Source: Ptychodera flava (Eukaryota; Hemichordata; Enteropneusta; Ptychoderidae). Taken from it: a stretch of DNA of 64,000 nucleotides. Shown one piece after another: positions 24,701-49,100 of the stretch. Under the pieces are notes generated by a model. It did not search any database and was not told the DNA's origin. It worked only from the letters and a program-made list of their open reading frames with translations. The stretch is from NCBI RefSeq assembly GCF_041260155.1, contig NC_091935.1, forward strand, positions 6,997,501 to 7,061,500, in the 5' to 3' direction. A program made the translations under genes and the position numbers. The first letter of the stretch is position 1; every line of letters begins with the position of its first letter.

Positions 24701-25138
24701 CTCTCTCTGTTCAGACTCTGCCATATCGTCTGTATCAATGCCCTGAACGAATATACCTTCGTCTTCGACTGCAGAATCAGAGCCTCCCTCGGTCAGCGGA
24801 ATCTGCGAGGTTGGTACTGGCGAATTGTACGAAAATTCGTCGTCTTCATCATCCAGTGCCGGGTTCACCCCCATGTTCTTGTATCTGTCTGAGGTGTCAA
24901 AGAGGAAGTGCTTGACCTCTTCGTATTTGGTCTGAATGCTGTCCGGTGCCTGCACATCAAAGCTTTCCACCGATGTTCCGAGGGACATGGTTTGACTCAT
25001 GTTGTGCACATTATGGTAGTACGCTCCGCCGATGACCACCAAAATCGCAGAAACTAGCAAGAGACACAACACCTTGGATTTGCCCCTCCGCGCCATGTTG
25101 GACGCCCTACTTGGTTTATCTACTGTTTCAACAATCAT
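21782..25138 (-). CDS. Type II membrane protein: long acidic Ser-rich stem plus divergent carbohydrate sulfotransferase domain
   Basis: One exon of about 1,118 codons from ATG 25138; a second in-frame ATG at 25096 (MARRGKSK) directly precedes the membrane segment and is an equally likely start. A splice acceptor at 25175/25176 (TTTTTATTTCAG) suggests an upstream non-coding exon. The layout is a short basic cytosolic tail, a signal anchor (CLLLVSAILVVIGGAYY), about 740 residues rich in Ser, Asp and Glu with many S-x-E motifs, then a C-terminal domain of about 300 residues (from 22777 down). That domain resembles Golgi carbohydrate 6-O-sulfotransferases (CHST1/CHST3 type): KVIHLIQDPRSVAVS, KIVRFEDMESNRPIYPARLY and VESWKYKLTF align. 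The 5'-phosphosulfate loop (normally R-[ST]-G-S-S-F) reads TSSHFHPSF, and VRDPR reads IQDPR, so PAPS binding may be weak or lost. Golgi location is inferred. Confidence 0.88.
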   Translation of the reverse strand: MIVETVDKPSRASNMARRGKSKVLCLLLVSAILVVIGGAYYHNVHNMSQTMSLGTSVESFDVQAPDSIQTKYEEVKHFLFDTSDRYKNMGVNPALDDEDDEFSYNSPVPTSQIPLTEGGSDSAVEDEGIFVQGIDTDDMAESEQREISGGNKDGESSDDIDVDSYKDTSDESGQKTSNDLLFNASEKGSEESEPENENVDVDSYTPGEETEGNVLPQGENTFPDTERSGDDLSQPPLDADLDDVIFENTEDRYPEQLPESADKMAEPISDGVGLNDKPSEPNSPDQSDSKIVGGEFFEVDNEGINTDLSFERAGINPDLTQNEAENAAAEEFPLTYDQNKPQVIEEYNLEQGISKTEDDQLLEQFDQNFSGETEKIEEAGKKLTDIVFDTDEQPAVDEPIPQLVANPPPEEVVAQPIESDENVVIETENRDEVPQNALFENRPDKVVDEPHFEIGQEQSLTSDVDSNSDEDSEVVEVSDSVLDEGNKSEINEGSESETDEERESADSGSDFDEKSESESELSAASSKEQGSDSEIGMNDESATLSSVVEEGAESESSESSSSVFDKDLEEWLNMKESESVSDSEGSSSESIQSQSSFTDHNPESVAEDGETVNEAESGAVSEDSITVSDESISETQDMTSSTENLTTLDEEKVPSELSVQNETGLPPPLIETQNYTAELIPEKNMSVEIDGLNFQSPQGMGSLSGEREPEVYQQPIQSVLENDNQIQVDQPQGMAPVVQLPSQPQEGNLRVGDVIAEEGMGATFTDETPKLDVSEHVLGAGNITDGRTKVLILTSSHFHPSFLDTIFGQNEKLFYVVEPGVALRQCLELLSPAESVFSTRLADMLFDILRCDFQSPNLECFTDSYAKLSVEQKQIQMRSLVNERFCWKADNSPTSNFVGCKEIDRSAISEDCKAATYVGVRTNYMHDIKYVVLLMKDPMVKVIHLIQDPRSVAVSLLEAQHGIKSKYDMLDLDLKTQTAITEYCRTWVHNIVSMHSLSDTYKSRYKIVRFEDMESNRPIYPARLYQFLDIPRDDGLLDIMRDQTAGAYVESWKYKLTFDALQIIQYIVPCIDMMQAVGYTTIDSHPELLNQGEQITNYNRPESGSQAVNPPSSEQQTA

Positions 25139-25199
25139 CGGTTGACACGTACAGCCGAGCCTTTTTACGCCGCTGCTGAAATAAAAATATATGATCAAT

Positions 25200-26199
25200 G
25201 AACGTACAGAGCACAGTCCATCGGTTTGGAATCTGCCACGTTGTGACTCTGTTCAGCTGAATCGAGCTCAAGCTGACGCACTGTAAAGACAGATTACATG
25301 ACGAAAAAAACCTAACTGGATTTACGTATCGTCAGGACAATGCGCGTCGGTCTCGAGAGGTCAGACAAAACGCAATTTCTGACATTATTTCATTCTCAGA
25401 TTCAAAATTTCAGGTTAATGAAACATTGACGGGGTATGAGAAAATCGTAGAATATGGAACTACAGCGTGCTTCGCAACCTAAGTTGGTACTTTTGCAACA
25501 GATCGAAATATGTGATGACGTAAAATTAAACATGATCACGTGCTTTTAATACCATAAGCCGATAACAATGGACAATTATGTCCCCGTGTTCAGAACCGGA
25601 GTAGGTTGCTCTGCTATGGTATAATCTGTTTAGTATTAGATAAAATATTATTTATGAAAATCACTGTAATATGACAGTATTATTCGCTTGCTGCTAACCG
25701 GTAATCAGGGCGTTTTTACCGAGTTTTCTTATATTCAAAAACAATATGAACATCATTGATTCTATAGTTTGCTTGTTTGAACAGTTCATCTAGTTTTCTG
25801 GGTCACTGAGTTGTCGCCTTGGCAACGGCGATTGACTTTGGATTTAAATCAGGGGGTTTCTCCGAGTCACCTGTCAGATCTACTTTTACAGTCAGAATCA
25901 ATTCTTTCGTTTTGCAAAGGGTACTACGATATATAGCTTTGAAAAAAGCCTGAAGAATTGACAATACTGCGATATCAGTTTTCTCTGAATTCATGTGTGA
26001 GCTCAATGCGGTACGTGTGAATTCATCCTGGCGGCGATACAAAAATCGAACTTCATAGGAGATCACACTGGTACGGCAAAACAACAACTTGTCGGCAACC
26101 GTTGAGATTCTCAAGAAAGGTTTACCGAACAACACCGAAAGGGAGTAGGGATTGAGACGTGATGAGTTTAAAAATGGGCACCAAAGGCACATACTTCGA
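25200..26199. other. 5' flank of the sulfotransferase-like gene up to the duplication boundary
   Basis: It probably contains the promoter and an upstream non-coding exon, neither of which can be pinned down. A 129-codon minus-strand frame (25803-26192) is not recognised and was not accepted as a gene. Confidence 0.4.
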
Positions 26200-27095
26200 G
26201 GCAGATTTGTACATAATTACCCCAATTTTATTTCCAACATCAAGTTAGAAAAATTTACTTTGAATTTGAAGTAAATTAAGTCCGAGTATCTGTATTTGGC
26301 ACCAGTATATTGCAAGTAGTTTTTCGTCCATAAAAATCACGTCACAAAAAATTATATCTTTCGCAGTATGGAGGATACGCATATTGCTTCGGGCTGATTT
26401 TTATTACTCAGATATCAAAACATAGTTTGTTTAATCACACTCGTTCAACGTAAATGCGATTCTAATTATAGTAATATTCCTATATAAAGTATTGCCAACC
26501 GAATTGTAAAATCCTCCATTTTAAAATGATTCAGAAGGCACATTACGGCACATCATATCTATATCTCTCCAATGTCGGACAGCAATTAGGTCATGTAACC
26601 CTATATCTGTGACTAATTTTTAATACCTTTCACAGCTACCAGCTTGCCACCATAATGTTGCGACAAACTCGGAATATTGGAACAAGAAGTGTCACTAAGT
26701 ACAAGTAACTCCTGTATATGTATGGCTTCACTGATTTACACTTGATTGCAGAATTTACTACTTGTGTTTTAGCGTTGGAAACCCTGTCAAGCAAGAAAGA
26801 GACATTGCGTTTGAAATGCATGGCGCCACCAACGAATACTTTGAATTGGCGACTGACAGTGCGCATATTTTTTGATCAGTTGATGTATGTGTGCTAGCAG
26901 AGCGATATCTTGATGTCATACTAGCTGAATCAAGTTCTTACAATTATGGCAATAGTGTTATCGTACGTATGTGTCTCTATAACACCAAGAAAAAATCGAC
27001 GAAGTGATTAATCATCGATAAATATGTTTCTTCGGCTCAGCGAAAATCTGAAAAGAAAGCAATATGCTTTGACTGATCAGGCGATGAACTGCAGT

Positions 27096-38525
<11,430 letters not shown>

Positions 38526-38751
38526 TGTTCGCGCAATGGCTCTACAGCTGTTCAATACACGTCAGGTCGTAACCTTACAGTGACCTTTGGCCAGAGTAGT
38601 TTGGTTGCACAGCGCGCGCCTACACAAAGTCACTCCATCCACTGTGGCCTGCAGCAGACACTACGAACCTCTCATATACACACTGTAAACATGGTATCGA
38701 CAATTGTGTATGTAATGGGGGAGGGGCAAATAGATTGGGTTATTTTTCTAA

Positions 38752-40845
38752 GGGACTGGACAGAAATCACCGGGGCGGTGTTTTTTGGGTTGGATCCCCA
38801 TTTTTCGCGCAAGCATTTTTGAAGGGTCATAACATTTTGCGCAAGCCTATGGCGGAGGGTCACCTTTTTCATGCATCAAAGCTGAACTTGCATGTGCACG
38901 TAATGAAGAATATGGAATACTGAAAAAAAGGAAAAATATATTCATAAATTAGAATAATAAATGGGGCCTAAAAGTTTGGTCATAGAACAGCACATCAACT
39001 GTACTTTTTTACCATTTTTCCAGTATTTTGATGCTGTGTATATGCTTCAGTTTCTTGTCAAAATTGCCAGTGGTTTGCATGTCTTGCTGCCTGTTGGTGT
39101 ATTTGGTTGACAAAGGAATTCTTGTCTGGAATTAAATGCAACTTTCAACAATAACAATGCTGACTGTGCACACCTATGTTTAGGCCATGTATATGCTTTT
39201 ATATCATCATGTTTCAGGGATCCGAACAAGAAATTTCATTTGGTATACAATCAAAGGACAAATCTTCAGGCTAAGGGATCCTTCAGTAGTTACAGGGGGG
39301 TTGGTTGGCCAGGGGACATTGGGGGGAAGGTCACATTTTATAAACCTATCTTGGGGAAGGTCACTTCTAACAGAAGATGATTTTACGGTCAAACCTTCGA
39401 ATATCCTTTTGATATTTCCTGAATAGGAAATTGCCGACAAAATACCTGAAAAGGAAATTGCCGACAAAATACACTGAGTCCATTAAATACATACACATTA
39501 GACAAGCTCCACATTCAGCAAAAAGGATACAGTGGTATGTATACACCCTGAAAAGTTAAAATTGATGAAAAAAAGAGAAAAAACATAAAGGACAGATGGC
39601 AAAGTGTATATCAGTTATCAAAATTTGATAACTATAATGTCTATAGATTCACAGATACTGTTAGTTTTATGCTTTATATTGGCAAAAAATTGATCATAGT
39701 TCTCTCATAGACTACCATGTATTGTGAATCAACATTTTGGTAAAATTCCAACTCCTATTTCTTGCACACACATCCATTTGTAACCACCCTAGTCTAATTA
39801 AATACATTAATATCAATAATCAAGCATACATAAATACACAGATTTACCTATTTTTGTATTGAAAAAAATTATTCATAGTTTCCTCATAGACTCTTATGTA
39901 TAGTGAATCAACATTTCAGTGAAATTCCAAAATCCAATTTCTTGCACACATATCCATTTGTAACCACCCTAGTCTAATCAAGTACATTAATATGAATAAT
40001 CAAGCATGCATAAGTACACAGATTTACCTATTTTTGTATCGGTTTCCTCACAGACTACCATGTATACACTTTCAGTGAAATCCAAAAATCCAATGTCTTG
40101 TACACACATGCATGTTTTACTTCCCACTTCAAGCAAAGTACATTTAAACATTATTATCAAACATATACAAATGTACATATAAACCTTGTTTTGCAGGGGG
40201 AAACTGTCAATAGTTTGCCTGATAGACTCCCGTGTATCATGGTTTGATATTTTTGGTGAAGCACTATATCAGCTACATCTTGCCGCCTTATAATTGCGCA
40301 AAATATGGTGACCCTCCCACAAATGCATGACCCTTTAAAAATGCCTGCGTGATAAATTGCGACCTACCCTCCCAAAACGCCAGCCTCCCCCTGTAATGTC
40401 TGTTCGTAACTTACATAATAATTAAACTGACTGTTATGTAAATTAGGTGATACTGTTTCAGTTATTCCTGGGGAGAATAATGCAGTGATTGGGGAAGGGT
40501 CAAGTTTTAGAATGCCGGACAAGGGGGAGGGTCACATTTTAAACACAAGGATAGGGGAAGGGTCACTATTTACAGTACAGGTGCGCACGGAATTCCCCCC
40601 GGCCCATCCCCACGTGTAATTACTAAAGGCTCCCTAATGAAGCTGAAGTGGCTATTGTTGTTGCATCATATCACGTCTTTTTACTAAATGCTTTGAGTAA
40701 CAGGGGAGGGTCACTTGTTTTCATGCACGGATAAGAGGGGGGTCACTGATTTTTGTGCAAGATCTTTTGAAGGGTCACTGTTTTTGATGCAGCGGTGTTT
40801 CGAAAAACACCTGCCCACCCACCCCTGTAATTTCTGTCCAGTCCC
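38752..40845. mobile_element. 2.1-kb Harbinger-like non-autonomous transposon, second copy (unit A)
   Basis: Same family as 33440-35351: it begins GGGACTGGACAGAAATCACC and ends GGTGTAATTTCTGTCCAGTCCC-like sequence, with TAA at 38749-38751 and 40846-40848. It has at least two of the 178-bp units (about 39720-40080). Unit B is empty at about 52498 (TTTTTCTGATCCATTTG). A second set of degenerate ends at about 39275 and 40410 suggests a related copy nested inside. It lies just upstream of oxidase exon 1 of copy A. Confidence 0.82.
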
Positions 40846-42437
40846 TAATCCATTTGTCTGTGACACAAAGTAAATGTTGATGAAGACAAAAAGGATAGGT
40901 AACGGTAACGAAATCTGATTTGAGACAACGATTTCCTTGGGCAGGCAACTTGTCAAGATACGTACTAGAATGTCTTGTTGATATATTGTCTGCAAATTTC
41001 CTCCATATGCATTGTGTCGGCAAGACTTATAATTTGTGTCTCAACATGTTTTATTTTAGAGACCAAAAGTAATGACAACATTATCATAATGTTACCAAAG
41101 TTACATCTGTTGTTACTTTTAATGAATGAATCAAACTTCCAGACAATTTTAGAGCTGTTTGAAAAATATTGATCATCCTCAACTCCTTAGGTCGGTGTGG
41201 ACTGACCATATTGAAAACATGGTTACAGTGTCGAGTGACCGTTTAGAAATCGTGGTTACAGAGTGGAGTGATCATGTTTAAAAGATAGTTACAGTGTGGA
41301 GCCAAGAGATAAAAATGATGATAGCACAGTACAAGAAGAATTCAATATTACCTCCTAGATCCCACTGCAGCATTTCGATTACTTCGATTTGTTTACTTGT
41401 ATATAATCATAGTCATAGATCAGATTTTCTAACTCTTGGTCATCTGATGGTCTGGAGAACTGAGCTTTTCCATCGCTCAGGCTACTTGTCTATTATGCAA
41501 ATGAACAAAGAACCAAAAATACATCCATATAGGAGTGAAATGTAGATTCAGTGTGTCATTTAGTCTCGCTATTTTGACGCACAAGAGCAATTAATGCAGT
41601 TGACTGTCCCATGTCCCCTCATTCACTCCTCAGCTCTAATTGATGGCAAAACTGAAGAAACCTTGGGCTCGTGCAGGAAAATTTTACAAATCTAGGTAAT
41701 CCTAAGGTGTCCTGTTCTTCCACAACAATATGGAGACCCCCTATACAGCCTATGTCAACGCTGATTGTTTTCACACGGAGGCTTGGACCCAGTGTTCTTC
41801 AGGTAAACTAAATTGACTGCTTAACACGGATGCGCCCTCAATGGTTTCGTTGAGTCAACAAAATGGATAGGTAACAGACTGAGGTGGGAAATGTCCATAT
41901 ATCTGTCTTTCACGATTTTACTTGTGTTGTGTGCCTGTACTTTGTGGTGTGCTGTTCTGTTTTTGTCCTGTACTATAACTGTGTAATACGACATTGGGCA
42001 TGATATTTGGATAACTGATGGGTGTGATTGCTGTTAATTTCCACTTTAAATATGCAAATAAGGGGGCCAAGGTAAGATTGCAATATTAAGGTATGTGTGC
42101 ATGTTCTGGAGGTACAAGCAAACTTCACAACCTGAGCTGCTGTGAGAGAGCTAGAGACTCGAAATGTAAGAAAACATTGACACTGATTGAACAAGTCATT
42201 AAAATGTGAGTTATTGCAGGATTCAGTTTGTGTCTGGAATGGGCATAAGTTTCCTCAGCTTTTGGAGCCTTCCCATTTAGAAATGGTGTGACCTTAACAT
42301 TGGAGTTGATTTGATGAGGAAGTTGTGTAGGGGTAAGTAGGTGTCTCTCCAAACTCCTCATTCAATATGGATATCACTTCTAGAATCTGACTTTCCAACA
42401 ATTGTCACAATACATGTATATAGTTGTTCTTACCATG

Positions 42438-42727
42438 CGCCAAGCTTGGAGCTTGCATAATGTGATATGGAAGGGACCATTTTCTCATGGGTATGGCATT
42501 GTCCACTCACCCATGCTTAAACCAGGCTGTGCGTATTTAAGTAACTTTTGTTTATACTGAGTATCCTTGCATATATGATGATTCACTCATATAAATTGTC
42601 CACTGTCAGATTTTGTGTTGCTGTTTACTACTGTGTTACTGTGAGTGGACAATGTGGGGGCCATACCCGTCCGGAGATGGTCCCTTCCATGTCACATTAT
42701 GCAAGCTTCAAGTTTGGAGCTTTTTCC
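42438..42727. mobile_element. 290-bp palindromic MITE (unit A)
   Basis: The arms are inverted: GGAGCTTGCATAATGTGATA on the left and its near complement around 42695-42715 on the right. Pairing extends through GGAAGGGACCAT and GTCCACTCAC. CCATG lies on both sides as a probable target duplication. The sequence is absent from the matching place in unit B (about 55820). Confidence 0.65.
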
Positions 42728-44590
42728 CCATGATTCAAATTACATAAGCACTTCCTGTACTATTTCTATCGGTTTTTGTAAAAAATCTTTCGAGTTATAA
42801 ATGGTGAAAATAGTTTTTCCTGGGTAAATGACCACAGAGCTACAACATATGTAAAAATCGTCCTTGGTGAACTTCCCCTTTAACAGCTGTATTATTATGG
42901 AAGATCATTGTGAAAGCATGGGTAGTGTATGCTCCATTGTTTGTGTTTGGAAGTAAGCATAAGCAGACTTCTATGACAAACTGTACTTTTATATTGACTC
43001 ATCTTGATTTTATTGTTGTTCATATCAGAACTTATGCGTTATTTGGATGAAAAGGATTGTAACTCTTGACATCATTACTATTTCAGTACTATCTGATTAA
43101 AATCAGTAGAAGATACACATCTCCCTATGTTAAATGTAGGAAGGTGACAACAACTGATGAGAATATCAAGGAACAGAGAAGTTTGGAACACTGCCATCTG
43201 TGCACCTGATTTTAATCACATTGTATTTCAGTTGTTTAACATTCTGAAATTGCCCCTTTAATTATCTGCTATATTGGAAACAACAGTTGGAAGACAAATG
43301 ACTACAAATGCATGTTTCAACCAAACAGAAAAAAAAATCAAATTAATTTCAAAAGCTGGTGATTTTCCTTTTCTATATAAATTGAGAGCTGCATTCAGAC
43401 AAAAGTAGTGGGAAGAGAATATAGGAAAGCTGCATTGAAATATTGCAACACTGCTTCAGTGACATGACATCAGGTCAAAAAACTTCAGATACTGAAAAAT
43501 GGCAGATGTGTACAAAATTACCCAAATTTTATTTCCAGTCTCCAGTTAGAAAATTTTGCATTTAATTTAAAGTAAATACATTATCTTTTAAAAAGTCTGG
43601 GTATCTGTATTTAGCATCAGTAGATTTCAAGTCCTTTTCCATTCATTAAAATCACACAAAAATTACATCTCACGCGGTATAAAGCACACTCATATTCTTT
43701 CGTGCTGATTTGGATTATATCAGATATCAAAACACAATTATTTTAATCACACTCGTTCAATGTAAATGCGATTTTAATTATAGTAATATTCAAATATAAA
43801 GTATTTGAAAATCATCCATATTAAAAATGATTTCAGGAAGCACATTACGTCACATCATATTTAAGCTTATATCTTTCCAATTATTATTAAGTCGAACAGC
43901 ACTACGGCCATGTGACCCTATCTGTGCCTAATTTTTAATATCTTATACAGCAAACACCATAATATTGCGACAAACTTGAAATGTTGAAGCAAGAACTACT
44001 AAGTACAAGTAACTCCTGTATACGTATGGCGTAACTGATTTAAACTTCATTGCAAAATGTGTTTTAGTATTGGAAACTTGGCCCAGCGAGAAAAAAAACA
44101 TTGCGTTTGAAATGCATGGCGCCACCAACGAATACTTTGAATTGGCGACTGACAGTGCGCATAGTGTTTGATCAGTTGATTTATGTGTGCTAGCAGAGCG
44201 ATAAGTTTATCTTGATGTCATGCTAGTTGGACAGCAGAATCAAGGTCTTACAATTATGGCGATTGACTGTGTCATCGCACGTATATGTCTCTATAACACC
44301 AGCAAAAACAACCGATTAACTGATAAATCAACAATGTTTCTTCGGCTCAGTGATGACTTTAGTTTTGTAAAATCTAAAAAGAGAGAGATGCTTTGACTGA
44401 TCAGTCGATGAACAGTCTATAACTTTGATTGATGTCCCGATACAGTAGGTACTCTATCGAAATGAAAATCTGGTTCGTAGTTAGGGTCGGTGAGTCCCTC
44501 TCTGTCCAATTTGAAGGCATCTATAGGATATTGTGTAGCTCCATCGATGGCCATTTCACTGAGAATTTTACCAAAGAGGCCAACAAACCT

Positions 44591-44594
<4 letters not shown>

Positions 44595-44655
<61 letters not shown>
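44595..44655. repeat. (GA)n microsatellite abutting the last oxidase exon (copy B)
   Basis: Shorter counterpart of 27270-27354. On the gene's strand it ends CTCTCTCCTATAG before the exon, so it still provides the pyrimidine tract. Confidence 0.95.
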
Positions 44656-44661
<6 letters not shown>

Positions 44662-45219
44662 AGAGAAAGAGATTATATCATATATCAGACTAGTTTTTTT
44701 ATCATGTCATCCAACGCCATTTTGATCCTTCAAAACGTTCACCAAAATTTTTCGTCCACTCTACCGTTAACGAATCATGTACTTCTCATTTTCCCGTTCT
44801 AATTGCAACAAGTGAACTTAAAGTATTCCTCTTTTTGTCATTGCCATACTTAGCCCGTATCATGATAGGACTCACTTGTACGCATGTCCAGCACCACTAA
44901 ACAGAATAATCTGAGGGTATCCCTTTTGCGCAAGCGTATCAATAACGAATTTACGATCAGGCGTCATATCATACAGACACGGTTTGCTTAAGAGGATAGG
45001 TCCAACGGCCTGAAATCAAGTGCAAAAAGTTAGGCGTGAAAATTATATATCTTCGAGTTTGATAATTTTCACATAAAATAAATTTTACCATGGCCCACAT
45101 CTGTCATGTGTTTGCATGTGTGGAATGGCTAGTACATATCCAATATCAAGATTAGCCACAAAATAAATTACTAGATTATATCTAAATTATATCCATTCAT
45201 CCACTTATCAAATAGAAGT

Positions 45220-45340
<121 letters not shown>

Positions 45341-45964
45341 TTCAATGGAAGAAAGCTATAATAATATTGATACATTCATAAGATCTCATATAATAATATA
45401 TAAAACTTTGTACAATATGGTATATTTCTTTTTCCCAGGTTACTTGTGTGTCTACGCCGTCATAAAGGTGCATTCCTCACCTTTGGAATGTTTTCTTTCA
45501 GAAAGTCTAGCGCTACTTGTTCTCTTTCCCGGTCAGGTTCACATGGCAGCGAGTCTGGAAGGATTTGCTTACCACTAGCGGTCATGCCTAACTTGACGCC
45601 GGTATTACCGTGTATCGGAAAGCCATAGTAGAGATACTTTGGAGACAAGTACGTGAACAGGGGGAAACTGCATAACAAAGACATGCAAATATAATTACAA
45701 CTCACGGGTTATTACAAGGTGATCACTCAAGTCACTCTCAAAGTCTTATTCATATGCATACTTTGTGAAACTGAGCAACTGTGCAATCTCGTAAGTTTTT
45801 CCCTTGAATCCGGAAACTAAATTACGAATATACGAATTCTGGAATACATGTAATTTTACGTGTTCACTGGAATTTTACATTCGTGTAGCCGACACTAACC
45901 ATTTAATATAACTTCTCAAGGGGATTAAAATTGGCGACCCGCGATGGCGTCTCTATCTATGCAC

Positions 45965-46176
45965 AACACGATTGGAACTAATTTGGGATAATTGGATGGT
46001 GAAGTAATGTATGTTTAATCTGCAAATGTTATCTCATCTGCTTTTATTTTCATATTACACACTTGTTTTTATGAGTAATTTGCGATATATCAACATTCAG
46101 CTATATTGCACCTAACACTGTTGAGAAATTTGCAAAATATGAAATCTAATTATCCCAAATTAGTTCCAATCGTGTT
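45965..46176. mobile_element. 212-bp MITE, AACACGATTGG ends, 4-bp TSD, copy 2 (unit B)
   Basis: The inverted ends start AACACGATTGGAACTAATTT. GCAC is duplicated at 45961-45964 and 46177-46180. Unit A keeps the single site CTATGCACTCAAA near 30117, proving insertion after the duplication. Same family as 17009-17218. Confidence 0.93.
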
Positions 46177-49100
46177 GCACTCAAAATTCACCGGGGTAAT
46201 TAATGTTGTTGACTCGCACATTACGTACCGTATGGATACATTTATCTCAGTCTTCAGTTTAATCTGACAGCAATTGCATAGATGATACGAATATGTGAAC
46301 CGTAAATTTTCAACAAACATGCCTGCCTGACTCTCAGTGCCCAGAATGTTTCGCTGATATCATTAAAATAAAGAAAGATAAGTCTGCCATCACCGTATGT
46401 TCGTCTCAAAGTAACTGGGATGTTATGTAAACGAATAATACTTATTTGCTTTTTAATAATTTGTAATAACATCCAGTAACCTTTAAGTTAGATGCCACTC
46501 AAATTTCGTATCTTCGTCTAGATACACATAGACATGTGTGCACAAATACGCACGTGCACACACACACAAACCTTAATGATAACATAAATGCCCTTTTAGT
46601 ATTTGATAAGGCACCCAGGTGCTCATAACAGAGTGTTTTCAATGCATCTTCTACCATAAAAAAATGTCAGTTTTCACAATATTTCTCATTACTAGCTTAC
46701 CGTTCCTTCGAGAAGTCTTTCAGATTGGGCGTGGCCACGAACGTCGCTTGTTCGTGAGTTACTGTAATTGGTAACTTCACGTCAAGAGATTCCAACACCT
46801 GATTGGTCCATCCTCCCGCCGTGATGACGACGCGACGACAACGGAAAGTACCACGTGATGTGTGCACCTATGGGCGAAGATGACGGTATCATGGCAATTT
46901 TGGATATGTTCACGTGCGCTGAAAGAGGGGCGTAAGCCATTTTCACGTATGAAATGTACATAGCACTGCAGTTCTAGCGTGCACTTTTTTGCGGGGCCCT
47001 AAGGTGAAACCGATGACTAGTTCCTGAAAATATAAATCTATTAGTGTTTCCTTTTTAGCCAATAGAAAGTTTTCATTATGATCCTTTCCTTATCGACAAT
47101 TTTAAGTTTGGAGCGTAAAATGACAAAACTTTTTCTTGAAAACTGAATTCAATTTGAACATTTCTATAGATTTTCTTAATGACATAACTATGGTTATAGC
47201 CTTTGCGAATTAAAAGAGAATGCCATTGGATGAGTGCTATACATGTATTTGTCTGACACTCTAACTTTCCGACAAAGAATCTTAAAATAAAATCTCTACC
47301 AATTCTCACCAAAATACGTGAGCCGTCCCTATCTTTTTCAAAACGAAGAACTCTGCAGTTTTCCTCGATATTGGCGCCATTGGCCCTGGCTAACTGGATG
47401 TGGACGACATTGGTCAAGTCTCTTTGAAGTACGCGCCACCACCTGGGGATGTAGTTTGAACTGTGGAAAACGTCGCTGTATTTCCTCGCTATCCAACATT
47501 TCGTACCTGTTGAAAACGTATACTGTGAAAAAGGGTCTAATTTTTACAGATTTTCGTTTGTCGTTCTGGAGACGAAGGGTTTTGCTTCGATAAAATCCGG
47601 GGATAAAATACAAACGTGCGAACAAGTGAAAATATGATTGTTGGCATTAAAACATGACAGAACAAATTAGTGACATATAGATCTATACAAAGGTCATAGC
47701 TGACGTATGACCGTGAAACTTCGCCATGGGCAGAATGTGTCAGTAATTACAAGCAGTGAGAGCTGATGATCATTGTACAAAAACTGAACCCGGAAACCGT
47801 CGAAACTAAACCATTTTTACTTGTGAGGATGCTATTAAAATTAGAATCAAATAATATCCGATATAACTGTTGTGTCACCTCCAATTCAAATTACGTGTGA
47901 TTGAAAACTGATGCCAAGATCTTAGCCTGTAAACTGGAACCAGATAGTGGTTTGAAAGAATAGCAACAAGCAATAAAATATAATCCACAAAATGAAAGCT
48001 CTTATCATCGAATTCCCAGCACCACTGTAAATTAATATCATATCCTACTGAAAGTTTTCCCGCGACATTCCATACTGGTACGCAGCCAATATTTTACTCT
48101 TCGGTTGGTCTTTCCTACACATCAACAGTTTCCCAGTAGTATGGATTAGTTGAATTCCAGACTCTCGTTCGATCTCTTCGATTGTTGTGTAGGCATCGCG
48201 GACAAGTTTCAAGTAACACTCTTCGGGGTAGTCAGTTCGTCTGTGAATCAAAAACATTCACAGACGCAATGGCTCCCAGACTTAATGCCCTCGGCGTTAT
48301 GACTACTTTTTTTCTAAAGAATTTCAATGCGCAAAGAATGTCGGCTTTTCATTTGGTATTCTTATCATTTTATCATATCACATTATCGATAATGCTAGAA
48401 GTTTTGGAAAGTTACTTACTCTAAATTCTGTCTTTGGCAGTCTTGGGGTCTTTACACACATCGTATCGGCATGATGATTAGCTTTTCATTATGGAGCGAA
48501 TTAAAAAGTTTTTTCTTCTTTCCTATGAATTTTGGACACTTAATCGAACAAATGTTTGATACACACATATGTCGATAAATAAAGAGATCAGATGGATGGA
48601 CGGATATGATAGGTGAACAGAGAGGGGGAAGGGGAGGGAGGGGCTAATACTCACATAACCCTTGAATAATCCTGAGATCCTCCATGATGGTGGCCAAGTT
48701 GAAAACGTTCAATACCAAGTACCTCTGTTGATGGAAATCATTCAGATTCTGTTAAACATTTTGAGCTAAACTGCGCTGTTTGTTGTAAATTGTGAATTTT
48801 GACAACCTAAGCGACTCGTTATGACGTATATTTGTCCAAATGTCGCGCTACAAATTATAATTGCGGGTGTGAGGTCTATGTCGCTGACGTTTCCCAGGGC
48901 GCGTCTGGTGTCCGCGCGCCCTTGTCTTTCCTGGTAGCTCCGAGGGCATTAAAAAAGGTCAAGGGTGCATCAAAAGTCACGGAAATAACGTAGTGGTATA
49001 AGAAGTATTTGACTGAGTTGAGACTTTGAGGACCGTTTCATCCCTCCCTTACCGAGAGGTGTAAGACTGGTCGTTATTGTTTTTGAACAAAACTTTCCAT

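Noticed and set aside
25803-26192. 129-codon minus-strand frame
   Set aside because: Not recognised, no splice or poly(A) support, and of a length expected by chance in 64 kb.
39275-40410. A separate complete element nested in the Harbinger-like copy
   Set aside because: End-like sequences are present but too degenerate to fix boundaries or a target duplication, so it is mentioned only within the parent element.
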